From Pseudomonas benzenivorans (GTDB taxonomy: Bacteria; Pseudomonadota; Gammaproteobacteria; Pseudomonadales; Pseudomonadaceae): a stretch of 64,000 nucleotides of DNA. The notes under the pieces are model-generated. The model did not search any database and was not told where the DNA came from. It was given only the letters and a program-made list of their open reading frames with translations. This document shows positions 37,623 through 46,074 of the stretch, in pieces (position 1 is the first letter of the stretch; the number at the start of each line of letters is the position of its first letter). The DNA lies in assembly GCF_024397895.1 (NCBI RefSeq), contig NZ_CP073346.1, forward strand, positions 682,001-746,000. The letters are read 5' to 3'. Position numbers and translations under genes: made by a program.

Positions 37623-39349
37623 TCGACCTTTACAGCGGTTGGCGGGGACAGGGACGCAGGAGTTTGCAGGCTTTGCGCCAGTTCGACCAGCTGGATGAAT
37701 TCGCCGCGCAGGCCGAAGCGGTCCTCGCCCTTGCCGCTGCGCGCCAGGTCGGCGCTGGCCGCGAGACCGAAGTCGCCGGTGTATTGCCCGCCCTTGAGCT
37801 GCTGGGCGAACGCCGCCACCGCCGCGGCGAAGCGCAGGTCCTCGCTGGCCTGGGCGATATCCGCTACCTGGCGGGGCGCGCGGATCGGCACCTCAAGGAG
37901 GCGACTGGCGCGCTGTTGCGGGGCCTTGTAGCGAATACGCAGCAGGGCCAGCTCGCCCGCCTTGCCGGCCGGCTGGTCGGCGGCAGCCTCCACAGCCCCA
38001 TAGCGCAAGGGCTCCAGCCAGCCCTTGCGGCCCACCGGAACGATCTCGTAGAGCGCGGTGACGCTGTGCCCGGCGCCGATCTCGCCGGCGTCGACCTTGT
38101 CGTTGGCAAAGTCCTCGCGGCGCAGGGCGCGGTTCTCGTAACCCAGCAGACGGTATTCGCTGACCTGCGCCGGGTTGAACTCGAGCTGAATCTTCACGTC
38201 CTTGGCCACCACCGACAGGGTCGAGCTGAGCTGATCGACCAGCACCTTGCGCGCCTCGCGCAGGTTGTCGATATAGGCGTAGTTGCCATCGCCGGCATCG
38301 GCCAACTGCTCCATCAGGCGCTCGTTGTAGTTGCCGGTGCCGAAGCCCAGGGTGGTCAGCGAGATGCCGGTCTTGCGCTTGTCGGCGGCCAGGGCCTTGA
38401 GGGTGTCGAAATCGCTGATGCCGACATTGAAGTCGCCGTCGGTGGCCAGCAGGATGCGGTTGATACCGCCGGCGATGAAGCCCTGCTGGGCCTGCTGATA
38501 GGCCAACTGGATGCCCGACTCGCCCGCCGTCGAACCACCGGCGCGCAGTTGCTCGATGGCCGCGCGAATCCTGGCTTTCTGGTTGCCAGCGGTCGAGGGC
38601 AACACCACCCTGGACGTGCCGGCATAGACCACCAGCGCCACCCTGTCCTCGGCGCGCAACTGATCGACCAGCAGCTTCAGGGTGCTCTGCACCAGGGGCA
38701 GGCCTTCGCGGCGATCCATCGAACCGGATACGTCCACCAGAAACACCAGGTTGGCCGGCGGCAAGGCCTCCACCGCCATATCAGCGGCCTTGATCGCGAT
38801 GCGTAGCAGGCGGCTCTGGCTGTTCCAGGGGGTGACCGCCAGTTCCGTGGCCACCCCGAACGGCGCCTCGCCCTGGGGCAGCGGGTAGGCATAGGGGAAG
38901 TAGTTGACCAGCTCCTCCAGGCGCACCGCCTCGGCCGGCGGCAGTTGCCCCTGACTGAGGAAGCGGCGGACGTTGGCGTAGCCACCGGTGTCCACATCGA
39001 TACTGAAGGTCGAAACCGGCGCCTCGGCCACCGCCTGCACCGGATTGCTCGCGAGCTTCTGGTATTGCTCCCGATACGTTGCGCGGTAGCCCGGCGCCTG
39101 GATGTCGGCCACAGGCGCCATGGGCAGCGCCCCGAGCTGGGTCGACGGCGGCGCGTAACTGGAGCGCTCGAGCTTCTTCGCACCGGGCTGCGCCGCGGTC
39201 TCTTGCGCGACGGTGCGCGCCGGTTGATCGGCCAGTTCGGCGCGCGGCGGCTCCGGCTGGGTGGCGTTGCAGGCGGACAGCAACAGCAGCAGGCCAGTAC
39301 CCAGGCCTTGCATCAGCGGTTGCGGGGTCGCTAAGAATTGCCTCGACAT
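37619..39349 (-). CDS. von Willebrand factor A lipoprotein (YfbK type)
   Basis: A 576-residue lipoprotein. The lipobox LLLLSAC gives Cys27. A YfbK-type N-terminal region (TFSIDVDTGGYANVRRFLSQG, LEELVNYFPYAYP) precedes a vWA domain with a complete metal-ion-dependent adhesion site: DVSGSM at 206-211, the threonine/serine loop AGGSTAGESG, and LLATDGDFNVG. A C-terminal DUF3520-type domain follows. It should face the periplasm and bind proteins through the metal site. It is first in the operon with the sigma and anti-sigma genes, overlapping sbrI by four bases; GAGGAG lies seven bases before the ATG. A sensing or target role for this sigma system is inference. Confidence 0.9.
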   Translation of the reverse strand: MSRQFLATPQPLMQGLGTGLLLLLSACNATQPEPPRAELADQPARTVAQETAAQPGAKKLERSSYAPPSTQLGALPMAPVADIQAPGYRATYREQYQKLASNPVQAVAEAPVSTFSIDVDTGGYANVRRFLSQGQLPPAEAVRLEELVNYFPYAYPLPQGEAPFGVATELAVTPWNSQSRLLRIAIKAADMAVEALPPANLVFLVDVSGSMDRREGLPLVQSTLKLLVDQLRAEDRVALVVYAGTSRVVLPSTAGNQKARIRAAIEQLRAGGSTAGESGIQLAYQQAQQGFIAGGINRILLATDGDFNVGISDFDTLKALAADKRKTGISLTTLGFGTGNYNERLMEQLADAGDGNYAYIDNLREARKVLVDQLSSTLSVVAKDVKIQLEFNPAQVSEYRLLGYENRALRREDFANDKVDAGEIGAGHSVTALYEIVPVGRKGWLEPLRYGAVEAAADQPAGKAGELALLRIRYKAPQQRASRLLEVPIRAPRQVADIAQASEDLRFAAAVAAFAQQLKGGQYTGDFGLAASADLARSGKGEDRFGLRGEFIQLVELAQSLQTPASLSPPTAVKVD

Positions 39350-39433
39350 GCTGCATCTCCTCGGGACGAATGGGGTATTCGTACGAGTAGACGCGCAGCC
39401 CCGACAATTCGGGTTAACCCGACAGGCCTATCC

Positions 39434-40873
39434 TCAGCGGCCGAGCGTCGCCTCCTGGCACAACTGGCTGGCCAGCATGCCCAGGGTCATCAGGGCGCGG
39501 TCGGCCTCGCGGTTCCACGGAATGGCGCAGTTCAGCCGCACGCAGTGGTTGAACTGCTCGGTATTGCTGAAGATCAGCCCCGGCGCGATGCTGATGCCCT
39601 GCTGCAAGGCGCGCACGTGCAGGTCCTTGGTGTTGACCCGCACCGGCAGGCTGACCCAGAGGATGAAGCCGCCATTGGGCCGGGTGATCTGCGTGCCCTC
39701 GGGAAAGTACTGCTGCACCGCCAGCTGAAAGGCGCTGAGATTCTTGCGGTACTCCTGGCGGATGTAGCGCAGGTGGCGATCGTAGCCGCCGTTCTCCAGG
39801 TAGGCCGCCACCGCCATCTGCGTGACGCTGCACGCCGAGTGGGTGCTGAAGGTCTGCAGGCGCTGGATCTCCTCCTGGTATTTGCCGGCGACTATCCAGC
39901 CGATGCGCACCCCAGGCGAGAGGGTCTTGGAGAAGCTCGAGCAGTACACCACGCGCCCTTCCCGATCATGGGACTTGAGCGACTTGGTCGGCCCCTGCTC
40001 GAACATCAGCTCGCCATAGATGTCGTCCTCGACGACCTGGATATCGAAGTCCTCGACCAGCCGCAGCAGCTGCTTCTGGCGGTCCTCGGGAATGGTGCCG
40101 CCCAGCGGATTGCTCAACCGCGCGGTCAATACCAAGGCCTTGATCGGCCATTGGCTGGCTGCCAGCTGCAGGGCCTCCAGGCTGATGCCGGTGGTCGGGT
40201 CGCTGGGAATCTCGATGACCTTCAGACCGAGCAGATCGGCCAGTTGCAGCAAGCCATAGTAGGTCGGCGACTCGGCGGCGATCAGGTCGCCCGGCTGGGT
40301 CAGTACGCGCAGGGACATCTGCAGGGCATCGACACAGCCGTGGGTGATCACCACCTCGGAAGGATCGACCACCACCCCGGCGTCGCGCATGCGGATCGCC
40401 ACCTGGCGGCGCAAGGGCTCGAAGCCCGGGCTGAACATGTAGCTGAAGGCCCGCGGACTCTGGAAGCGGGTGACCTTGGCCAGCTGCTGGTGCAAGGCGC
40501 GCACCGGCAGGTAGTCGACATGGGGCACCGCCGCGCCGAAGGGGAAGACCCCTTCGCGGCGCGACTCGGTGAGAATCTGGTTGATGATGCTGCTGCGGGT
40601 GACCAGGCCGGGGCGCTCGACCCGGGCGATATCCGGCGTCGGCGCGGTCAGGGCCGGCGTCTGGTGCACATAGAAGCCGGACTGCGGGCGGGCGCGGATC
40701 AGCCCCTGGTCTTCCAGGTTGGCATAGGCCTGCAGCACGGTGGCGTGACTGACGTTGAGCTGTGCGCTCATCTTGCGCACCGAGGGCACCCGCTCGCCCG
40801 GCTGGTAGACGCCGCGGCGAATATCTTCCGCCAGCTGCTGGGCGATACGCTGATAGAGCAACAGATTGGTCAT
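39434..40873 (-). CDS. MocR-type regulator (GntR domain plus aminotransferase fold)
   Basis: A 479-residue fusion regulator. The N-terminal GntR winged helix is LAEDIRRGVYQPGERVPSVRKMSAQLNVSHATVLQAYANLEDQGLI. The rest is a class I aminotransferase fold that binds pyridoxal phosphate, with the lysine in SSFSKTLSPGVRIGW. MocR proteins control genes of amine, amino acid or vitamin B6 metabolism; the target is not known here. P. aeruginosa has a regulator of this type beside sbrI. No divergent target gene remains: the second IS copy lies upstream. Confidence 0.92.
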   Translation of the reverse strand: MTNLLLYQRIAQQLAEDIRRGVYQPGERVPSVRKMSAQLNVSHATVLQAYANLEDQGLIRARPQSGFYVHQTPALTAPTPDIARVERPGLVTRSSIINQILTESRREGVFPFGAAVPHVDYLPVRALHQQLAKVTRFQSPRAFSYMFSPGFEPLRRQVAIRMRDAGVVVDPSEVVITHGCVDALQMSLRVLTQPGDLIAAESPTYYGLLQLADLLGLKVIEIPSDPTTGISLEALQLAASQWPIKALVLTARLSNPLGGTIPEDRQKQLLRLVEDFDIQVVEDDIYGELMFEQGPTKSLKSHDREGRVVYCSSFSKTLSPGVRIGWIVAGKYQEEIQRLQTFSTHSACSVTQMAVAAYLENGGYDRHLRYIRQEYRKNLSAFQLAVQQYFPEGTQITRPNGGFILWVSLPVRVNTKDLHVRALQQGISIAPGLIFSNTEQFNHCVRLNCAIPWNREADRALMTLGMLASQLCQEATLGR

Positions 40874-41038
40874 GACCGCATTCCCGCTTGGCTGAACCGT
40901 AACAGTGAGCCGGCCCTTCGAAAAAGCACCGGTACAGCCTCAGGGATTCTGCCGGATACAATTCCCGGGCGCCAGCAACTGTATTAGATCAATTGGCCGC
41001 TAGGAAAACTGTTGCGCTGAAGGCTGCGGCAATAAAAA

Positions 41039-42074
41039 GGCTATGTACCAACGATGTGTTGCGAGTACTAATCTAAACGGCAGAGTTCCAATCAGGAGGT
41101 CTGCCGATTATGGATACTCAAGCCTTTCACCACTGGCTGGCTCAACTGAGCCAACTCAGCGCCCATCAGAAATCTACGCTTCATCAGGCACTGCGGAACC
41201 CGCCGGCGACAGAAGTGCTCGATTGCCTGCCGGCGCTGCAGCGTTGCCCGCATTGCCAGACCAATGCGAATCAGCTTGCGCCCTGGGGTTGGTCGCGCAG
41301 TCTGCGCCGCTATCGTTGCCGTAGTTGTCGACGGACTTGCACCGCGCGCTCAGCAACAGGCCTTGCCCGCCTGCACTACCCCGAACGCTGGAAAGACTAC
41401 GCCCAGGCACTGATTGACGGGCTTAGCGTGCGCAAGGCGGCCCAGGCATGCGGCATCAGCAAAAACACCGCTTTCCTCTGGAGGCACCGCTTCCTGGCTG
41501 CAGCGGCTGAGCATCACGCCACGCATGAGGCAGGGATTGTCGAAGTGGATGAGACGTTCTTTCTGGAGTCCTTCAAGGGCCAGAGGCAGTTGCCTCGGCC
41601 GCCCCGTAAACGAGGTGGGGTGAGCGTGACCCGCGGCACGGGTAAAGACCAGATCCCGGTGATGGTGGTGCGCGACCGGGAGGGCCACACCGCTGACTTC
41701 AAGTTGGCCAAGCTCGATGCCAATCATGTGCGAGAGGCGTTGATGCCGCTGATCGACCGGGAGGCCGTGCTCTGCAGTGACGGGGCGGCAGTCTATGCCA
41801 GCTTTGCCCGGGCACAGGGCATCACCCATCAGGTCGTGCATGCCCGCCCCGGCCAGCGAGTGCGCCAAGGCGCTTTCCATATTCAGAACGTCAACGCCTA
41901 CCACAGCCGCTTGAAGAGCTGGATGACCCGCTTTCACGGCGTGGCCACCCGCTACCTCCCGAATTACCTGGGCTGGCGCCGCATGCTAGAGCGCTATCAG
42001 CGGAATATTCGGCCGGCTCACTGCATTCAGGAGGCGGTAGGCAGAACCCTGCAACACGCTATTGGTACATAGCC
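41039..42074 (+). mobile_element. IS1595-family insertion sequence, copy 2
   Basis: 1036 bp, apparently identical to copy 1 in sequence and ends. The target duplication is AATAAAAA (41031-41038 and 42075-42082), 8 bp exact. As in copy 1 it sits at the T-tract of a terminator, here that of the OmpA-like lipoprotein gene, with the transposase pointing towards that terminator. Confidence 0.96.
41110..42072 (+). CDS. IS1595-family transposase (ISXO2-like), copy 2
   Basis: 320 residues, identical in translation to the transposase at 15834-16796, with intact zinc ribbon, helix-turn-helix and DDE-like residues (D147, D224, Asn/His plus Lys269). Here the upstream gene (MocR) points away, so it depends on its own promoter. 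Confidence 0.95.
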   Translation: MDTQAFHHWLAQLSQLSAHQKSTLHQALRNPPATEVLDCLPALQRCPHCQTNANQLAPWGWSRSLRRYRCRSCRRTCTARSATGLARLHYPERWKDYAQALIDGLSVRKAAQACGISKNTAFLWRHRFLAAAAEHHATHEAGIVEVDETFFLESFKGQRQLPRPPRKRGGVSVTRGTGKDQIPVMVVRDREGHTADFKLAKLDANHVREALMPLIDREAVLCSDGAAVYASFARAQGITHQVVHARPGQRVRQGAFHIQNVNAYHSRLKSWMTRFHGVATRYLPNYLGWRRMLERYQRNIRPAHCIQEAVGRTLQHAIGT

Positions 42075-42076
42075 AA

Positions 42077-42113
42077 TAAAAAGCCCCGGCGCCTGACGGC
42101 CACCGGGGCTGTC
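42077..42113 (-). terminator. Terminator of the OmpA/DUF4398 operon, target of IS copy 2
   Basis: On the minus strand, AGCCCCGGTGG...CGCCGGGGCT is followed by TTTTTATT. The T-run forms the IS target duplication. Confidence 0.75.
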
Positions 42114-42127
42114 TGGACCTGCTCGGC

Positions 42128-42940
42128 TCAGCGACTGGGGCCGAGGCGTCCCAGCTCATCGGAGAACACGATCTCCACTCGACGGTTACGCGCCCGTCCC
42201 TTGGCCGACGCGTTCTCCGCCACCGGATAGCCCTCGCCATGGCCCTGCACTTCGATGCGCTTGGCGTCGATGCCCAGGTCGATCAGCACGTCGGCCACGG
42301 TCTGCGCCCGTGCCCGCGACAGCTCGAGGTTCTCCTGCTTGTCGCCGCGGCTGTCGCTATAGCCCTCGATCCGCACCACGCGCCGTGGATTGAGCTGGAG
42401 GAACTGCACCAGCTTGAGCACCGTGCGGTTGGCCGAAACATTGAGGTCGGCCTGACCCGCATCGAACAGTACATCGCCCAGGGTCATCACCAGACCGCGT
42501 TCGGTCTCGGTGGTCGCCAGGCTGACCATCTGCTCTTCCAGCCAGTGGCTCTGCTCCTGGATGGTCAGCAGCTTGGCTTCGCGCAACGCCAGTTGCAGAC
42601 GCTGGCGCTCCAGCTCGAGCTTGGCGGCGCGCTCCTGGTTGAGGCCCAGGAGACTCTTCTGCGCGGCGATATCGCTGTAGCGTTGGCTCAGGTAGGCGTA
42701 GTGAGTGACGTCATCGGCGCTGCCCCAGTAGCTGGACAGCCGCTCGGCACGCGCCAACGACTCGCCGGCACGGATCACATCCTTGGCCGCGCTGCGCAGC
42801 ACGCTGGGATCTTCCTTGACCGTTTGAAAGCTGGTACGGGCTGACTCCAGGGCATCGCCGCTATTGGACGGCGAGCCGGCGCAGCCGCCCAACAGAAGCA
42901 GCAGCATGACGCCGCCGGCGAGGGTTGCTCGGTTGCTCAT
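42128..42940 (-). CDS. OmpA-family lipoprotein with DUF4398 region
   Basis: A 270-residue outer-membrane lipoprotein. The lipobox LLLLGGC gives Cys20. A helical DUF4398-like part spans about residues 30-140 and includes a coiled coil (RAAKLELERQRLQLALREAKLL). The C-terminal OmpA domain binds peptidoglycan: FDAGQADLNVSANRTVLKLV, VVRIEGYSDSRGDKQENLELSRARAQTVADVL and GRARNRRVEIVFSD. It should tether the outer membrane to the cell wall. It follows a small DUF4398 lipoprotein gene with a four-base overlap, so the two are likely partners. Confidence 0.92.
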   Translation of the reverse strand: MSNRATLAGGVMLLLLLGGCAGSPSNSGDALESARTSFQTVKEDPSVLRSAAKDVIRAGESLARAERLSSYWGSADDVTHYAYLSQRYSDIAAQKSLLGLNQERAAKLELERQRLQLALREAKLLTIQEQSHWLEEQMVSLATTETERGLVMTLGDVLFDAGQADLNVSANRTVLKLVQFLQLNPRRVVRIEGYSDSRGDKQENLELSRARAQTVADVLIDLGIDAKRIEVQGHGEGYPVAENASAKGRARNRRVEIVFSDELGRLGPSR

Positions 42941-43290
42941 TGCAGGTCCCCCAACTGGCGGCGCAGGCGGTTGATCCGGTTGCTCAGCTCGGCCAGTTGC
43001 GCCTGGCTCTTCGCCGTCACCACCCGGGCCTCCGCCAGGCGCGCATCCAGCTCGGCCTGCTCGGCCAACACCCGCGCCTGCTTGAAGGCCTCCTCGTCCA
43101 TGGCCGCCTGGGCCCGGTTCAGCTTGTCCTCGGCCAGGAGCAGTTCAGGCACCTGCTCATCGGCGCCGACCGCCCGTGCCTGGGCTACCGCCTGCTCGGT
43201 CAGGCGCATTTGCTCGAGGGGGGCCGGGTCACTGGCGCAGGCCGTCAAGGCCAGCAGCGCCAGCACGGCGCAGAGAAGTCGATTGGTCAC
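42937..43290 (-). CDS. DUF4398 family lipoprotein
   Basis: A 117-residue lipoprotein: signal MTNRLLCAVLALLALTAC with Cys18, then an all-helical DUF4398 domain (LTEQAVAQARAVGADEQVPELLLAEDKLNRAQAAMDEEAFKQARVLAEQAELDARLAEARVV) ending in a coiled coil with Arg-rich NRINRLRRQLGD. It matches the helical region of the next protein, so the pair may form a helical bundle in the periplasm. Nine bases separate it from the upstream solute-binding gene. Confidence 0.88.
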   Translation of the reverse strand: MTNRLLCAVLALLALTACASDPAPLEQMRLTEQAVAQARAVGADEQVPELLLAEDKLNRAQAAMDEEAFKQARVLAEQAELDARLAEARVVTAKSQAQLAELSNRINRLRRQLGDLQ

Positions 43291-43299
43291 AGGTTTTTC

Positions 43300-44124
43300 C
43301 TACGGATTCGATGCACTGGCGGGTTGCAGCTGCTGTTCCTTCCAGCGCTGCAAATTACGCTGAAGCAGGGTTTCCGGCACGCCGGCGGCGGCCAATTCTG
43401 TCATTTTTTTCGCCAGCTGTCCGCGCAGCCAGGGGTCGTTGCACGCCGAATTATGCGACAGCGCAAGGTACAGACCCTCGCTGCGAATCGGCGGATTCAG
43501 GGCCAGCAGATCGTCCTGCAGCCCCAGGGTGTGGGCCAGCGCCTGGGTCGGCTCGCGCTCATGCAGCACGTAGTCCACTTCACCGAGCATCAATTTCTGC
43601 AGCAACTGGGTCAGGTTGGCGCCCTGCTCCAGGTTCAACCGAGCCTTGGCGTAGTCGTTGAACGCCACCCCGAAATCCGCGTCGACCGCCGCCCCGCGTC
43701 GCTCGCGCAGGTCGGCCCATTCGATATAGGGAAAGCTGGCGATATTGCGTACCCAGACCACATCGGCGCGACTGAATACCGCCGGGTGCACGTGGTCCAT
43801 GGTTTCCAGGTCGGCGAGCGTCAACCCCGCGCCCGCCAGCAGATCGATGCGTCCACTGCGCACCTCGCCCTGGGCCTTGTCCCAGCTGCGGCTGTACAGC
43901 ACCTCGATGCGCACGCCCAGCTCCTCACCCAGTTTGGCCAGCAAATCGGCCTGGGCGCCAATCAGCTGCTCGGGTTTCTGCGGGTCGCGCCACATGAAAG
44001 GTGGGTAGTCGGGATGACCGGTGGCGACCAGGCGTTCACATTTGCCGGCCGCCGCTGCCAAAGCCGGCATCGCCAGCAAGGCGACGAGCAACAGGCAGGA
44101 CTTGAGGAAAGGACGTTGAAGCAT
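43300..44124 (-). CDS. Periplasmic solute-binding protein, family 3
   Basis: A 274-residue secreted protein: signal peptide MLQRPFLKSCLLLVALLAMPALAAAA is cleaved near residue 26; the binding domain follows (LVATGHPDYPPFMWRDPQ; GAQADLLAKLGEELGVRIEVLYS; GRIDLLAGAGLTLADLETMDHVHPA; DYVLHEREPTQALAHTLG). It most likely binds an amino acid-like ligand. It lies just before the two envelope lipoprotein genes and has no transporter beside it. ATG 44124 was preferred over an upstream frame extension because it begins a clean signal peptide. Confidence 0.87.
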   Translation of the reverse strand: MLQRPFLKSCLLLVALLAMPALAAAAGKCERLVATGHPDYPPFMWRDPQKPEQLIGAQADLLAKLGEELGVRIEVLYSRSWDKAQGEVRSGRIDLLAGAGLTLADLETMDHVHPAVFSRADVVWVRNIASFPYIEWADLRERRGAAVDADFGVAFNDYAKARLNLEQGANLTQLLQKLMLGEVDYVLHEREPTQALAHTLGLQDDLLALNPPIRSEGLYLALSHNSACNDPWLRGQLAKKMTELAAAGVPETLLQRNLQRWKEQQLQPASASNP

Positions 44125-44238
44125 TCTATGGGTCTCGGTTAATCGTTCTATGGACCGCCCACAGCGCAAGGGGGCCAGGCGTGTGCTTCCATGCTAGCTT
44201 AGCGGCAGCGCAATAATCATTAGCGATAAGGACATGCA

Positions 44239-45189
44239 ATGAAGAAACTCTTTCTCGCGTTCCTGCTGCTCCTGGGCACCGGTGCCGGCGTACTCTATGC
44301 CGTTCCCGCCACGCTGCTGGCCAGCGTGCAATGGCTGGAGCAGCAGGCCGCTGGCCTGTCCCACGAGCGTACAGAAGTCGCGGATCTTAGCATTCATTAC
44401 TACCGGGGCGGTCCGCCCGATGGCGAAACCCTGCTGATGATTCACGGCTTCGGCGCCGACAAGGACAACTGGTTGCGCTTCGCCCGCCACCTGACCGACC
44501 GCTACCAGGTGATCGCCATCGACCTGCCCGGTTTCGGCGACAGCAGCCGACCGAATGCCAGCTACGACGTCGGCACCCAGACCGAGCGGGTCGCCAGCTT
44601 CGTTCAGGCATTGAAGATCGACCGCTTGCACCTGATCGGCAATTCCATGGGCGGCCACATCGCCGCGCTCTATGCCGCCCGCTACCCGCAGCAGGTGATT
44701 TCGCTCGCCCTGCTCGACAATGCCGGTGTCAGCGCGCCGCAGAAAAGCGAATTGATCGAACGCCTGGAGCGCGGCGCCGCCAATCCGCTGGTGGTGGAGA
44801 CAGCCGAGGACTACGACCGCCTGCTGGACTTCGTGTTCGTCGAGCCCCCGGCACTCCCCGCTCCGCTCAAGGCGCACCTGGCCGAGCGTGCCATCGCCCA
44901 GCGCGAACATTACCAGCGGATATTCGCGCAACTGGTCGAACGCTACATCCCGCTGGAGCCGGAGCTGCCGAAGATCCAGGCGCCGACTCTGCTGCTGTGG
45001 GGCGACCGGGACCGCGTGCTGGATGTCTCCAGCATCGAGGTGATGCGACCGCTGCTCCGGCAGCCAAGCGTGGTGATCATGAAAGACTGCGGCCACGCAC
45101 CGATGATCGAACGCCCGCAGGAAACGGCCGAACACTACCAACGCTTTCTGGCAGACCTGCAGCACGTGGAAGGTCCGCAAACGCCGTAA
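44239..45189 (+). CDS. Membrane-anchored alpha/beta hydrolase (lipase-like)
   Basis: A 316-residue alpha/beta-hydrolase. An uncleaved signal anchor or signal peptide (KKLFLAFLLLLGTGAGVLYAV) comes first. The oxyanion strand is LLMIHGFGADKDNW, the nucleophile elbow HLIGNSMGGH (Ser136), the acid lies in LLLWGDRDRVLD and the histidine in CGHAPMIERP. It would hydrolyse an ester, perhaps a lipid, at the inner-membrane surface or in the periplasm. P. aeruginosa has a probable lipase of this type near etfA. Monocistronic by appearance. Confidence 0.9.
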   Translation: MKKLFLAFLLLLGTGAGVLYAVPATLLASVQWLEQQAAGLSHERTEVADLSIHYYRGGPPDGETLLMIHGFGADKDNWLRFARHLTDRYQVIAIDLPGFGDSSRPNASYDVGTQTERVASFVQALKIDRLHLIGNSMGGHIAALYAARYPQQVISLALLDNAGVSAPQKSELIERLERGAANPLVVETAEDYDRLLDFVFVEPPALPAPLKAHLAERAIAQREHYQRIFAQLVERYIPLEPELPKIQAPTLLLWGDRDRVLDVSSIEVMRPLLRQPSVVIMKDCGHAPMIERPQETAEHYQRFLADLQHVEGPQTP

Positions 45190-45582
45190 AGAACGCAGCG
45201 ACTAGCCGCTCGCAAATGGCCATGCTTTGGGCCTGGATCAGGACCAGGCCCAGCTGCTCGACTGCCCTTGGCTGCAAGGCTCGCTGAACACCCTTGGTTA
45301 GAGGGTCACGCGCATTTACGACCAGGGTGACCGCGACCACGCCAATTAGTCGTATGCCCGTTGACTGGCAAATCGCTACGCCGGCACTATCTGCTGCCGG
45401 CGCAGTTAAGCGAGCCCAAGCGCAGTACCGCAAGCATGGCTACGCTCAGTTCAGACGAAAGCAGATAACCAACGCAGAGGGGCAACGCCACCGCGCCAGC
45501 CGAGTAGTAGTCGACAGTGCAACGGGCCAGGAACCGACCAGCGACGGTCCATGAGCCATTGAACTTCGACGGCGGAGTCAAA
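45190..45582. other. 393-bp region without a supported gene
   Basis: Frames here are short and broken by stops and none matches a family I know. The composition is less GC-rich than the genes around it. It may be the remains of a decayed gene and must hold the promoter of the downstream secreted protein/c-di-GMP pair. Confidence 0.5.
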
Positions 45583-46074
45583 ATGAAACGAAGGACAATC
45601 TTGAACACTTTCTTGCGGACCGCTGTGACTGCAATCCTCGGCCTTGTCACTTATAGCGCTATAGCCCAAGACGCCCCCTTGCTCAGAGTGTCTGGCCCAG
45701 ATGGCTCATCCATCGACTACGATCTGGCCGCGCTCGAGGCCATGGAGAGCGCCACCCTGCACACTCATACGTCCTGGACCGACGGCCCCCAGCAGTTCAC
45801 CGGTGTGCGCGCCAGCCAGCTGCTCGCCCCATACGATGGGCAAGGCGCTTCCGTTCGGGCCGTGGCGCTCAATGACTATGAAAGTCGCATGGACTTGCAG
45901 AAACTGCAGCGCTATCCGGCAATCGTCGCCTACAAACGCAATGGCCAGTACATGACCACTCGCGACAAGGGGCCGCTGTGGATGATCTTTCCCCAGGACG
46001 ATTTCCCCGAGCTTAGAACTGCGGAAACCGACCAGGAAATGGTCTGGCACCTGAAAGGACTGATCGTCGAGTGA
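45583..46074 (+). CDS. Secreted molybdopterin-binding-fold protein, cysteine-free
   Basis: A 163-residue exported protein: signal peptide to about residue 28 (MKRRTILNTFLRTAVTAI..SAIAQ), then a small domain of the oxidoreductase molybdopterin-binding (SUOX-like) type, with DYDLAALEAMESATLHTHTSWTDGPQQFTGVRASQLLA and TTRDKGPLWMIFPQDDFPEL. Sulfite-oxidase-type enzymes bind molybdenum through a cysteine; this protein has none at all, so catalysis is unlikely. GGAG lies six bases before the ATG. Its stop overlaps the start of the GGDEF-EAL gene (TGATG), which suggests a periplasmic input partner for that protein; this is inference. Confidence 0.82.
   Translation: MKRRTILNTFLRTAVTAILGLVTYSAIAQDAPLLRVSGPDGSSIDYDLAALEAMESATLHTHTSWTDGPQQFTGVRASQLLAPYDGQGASVRAVALNDYESRMDLQKLQRYPAIVAYKRNGQYMTTRDKGPLWMIFPQDDFPELRTAETDQEMVWHLKGLIVE

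Noticed and set aside
37017..39349. Reading the vWA gene as part of a MoxR/vWA chaperone system
   Set aside because: There is no MoxR ATPase nearby and the protein has a lipobox, so it is exported.
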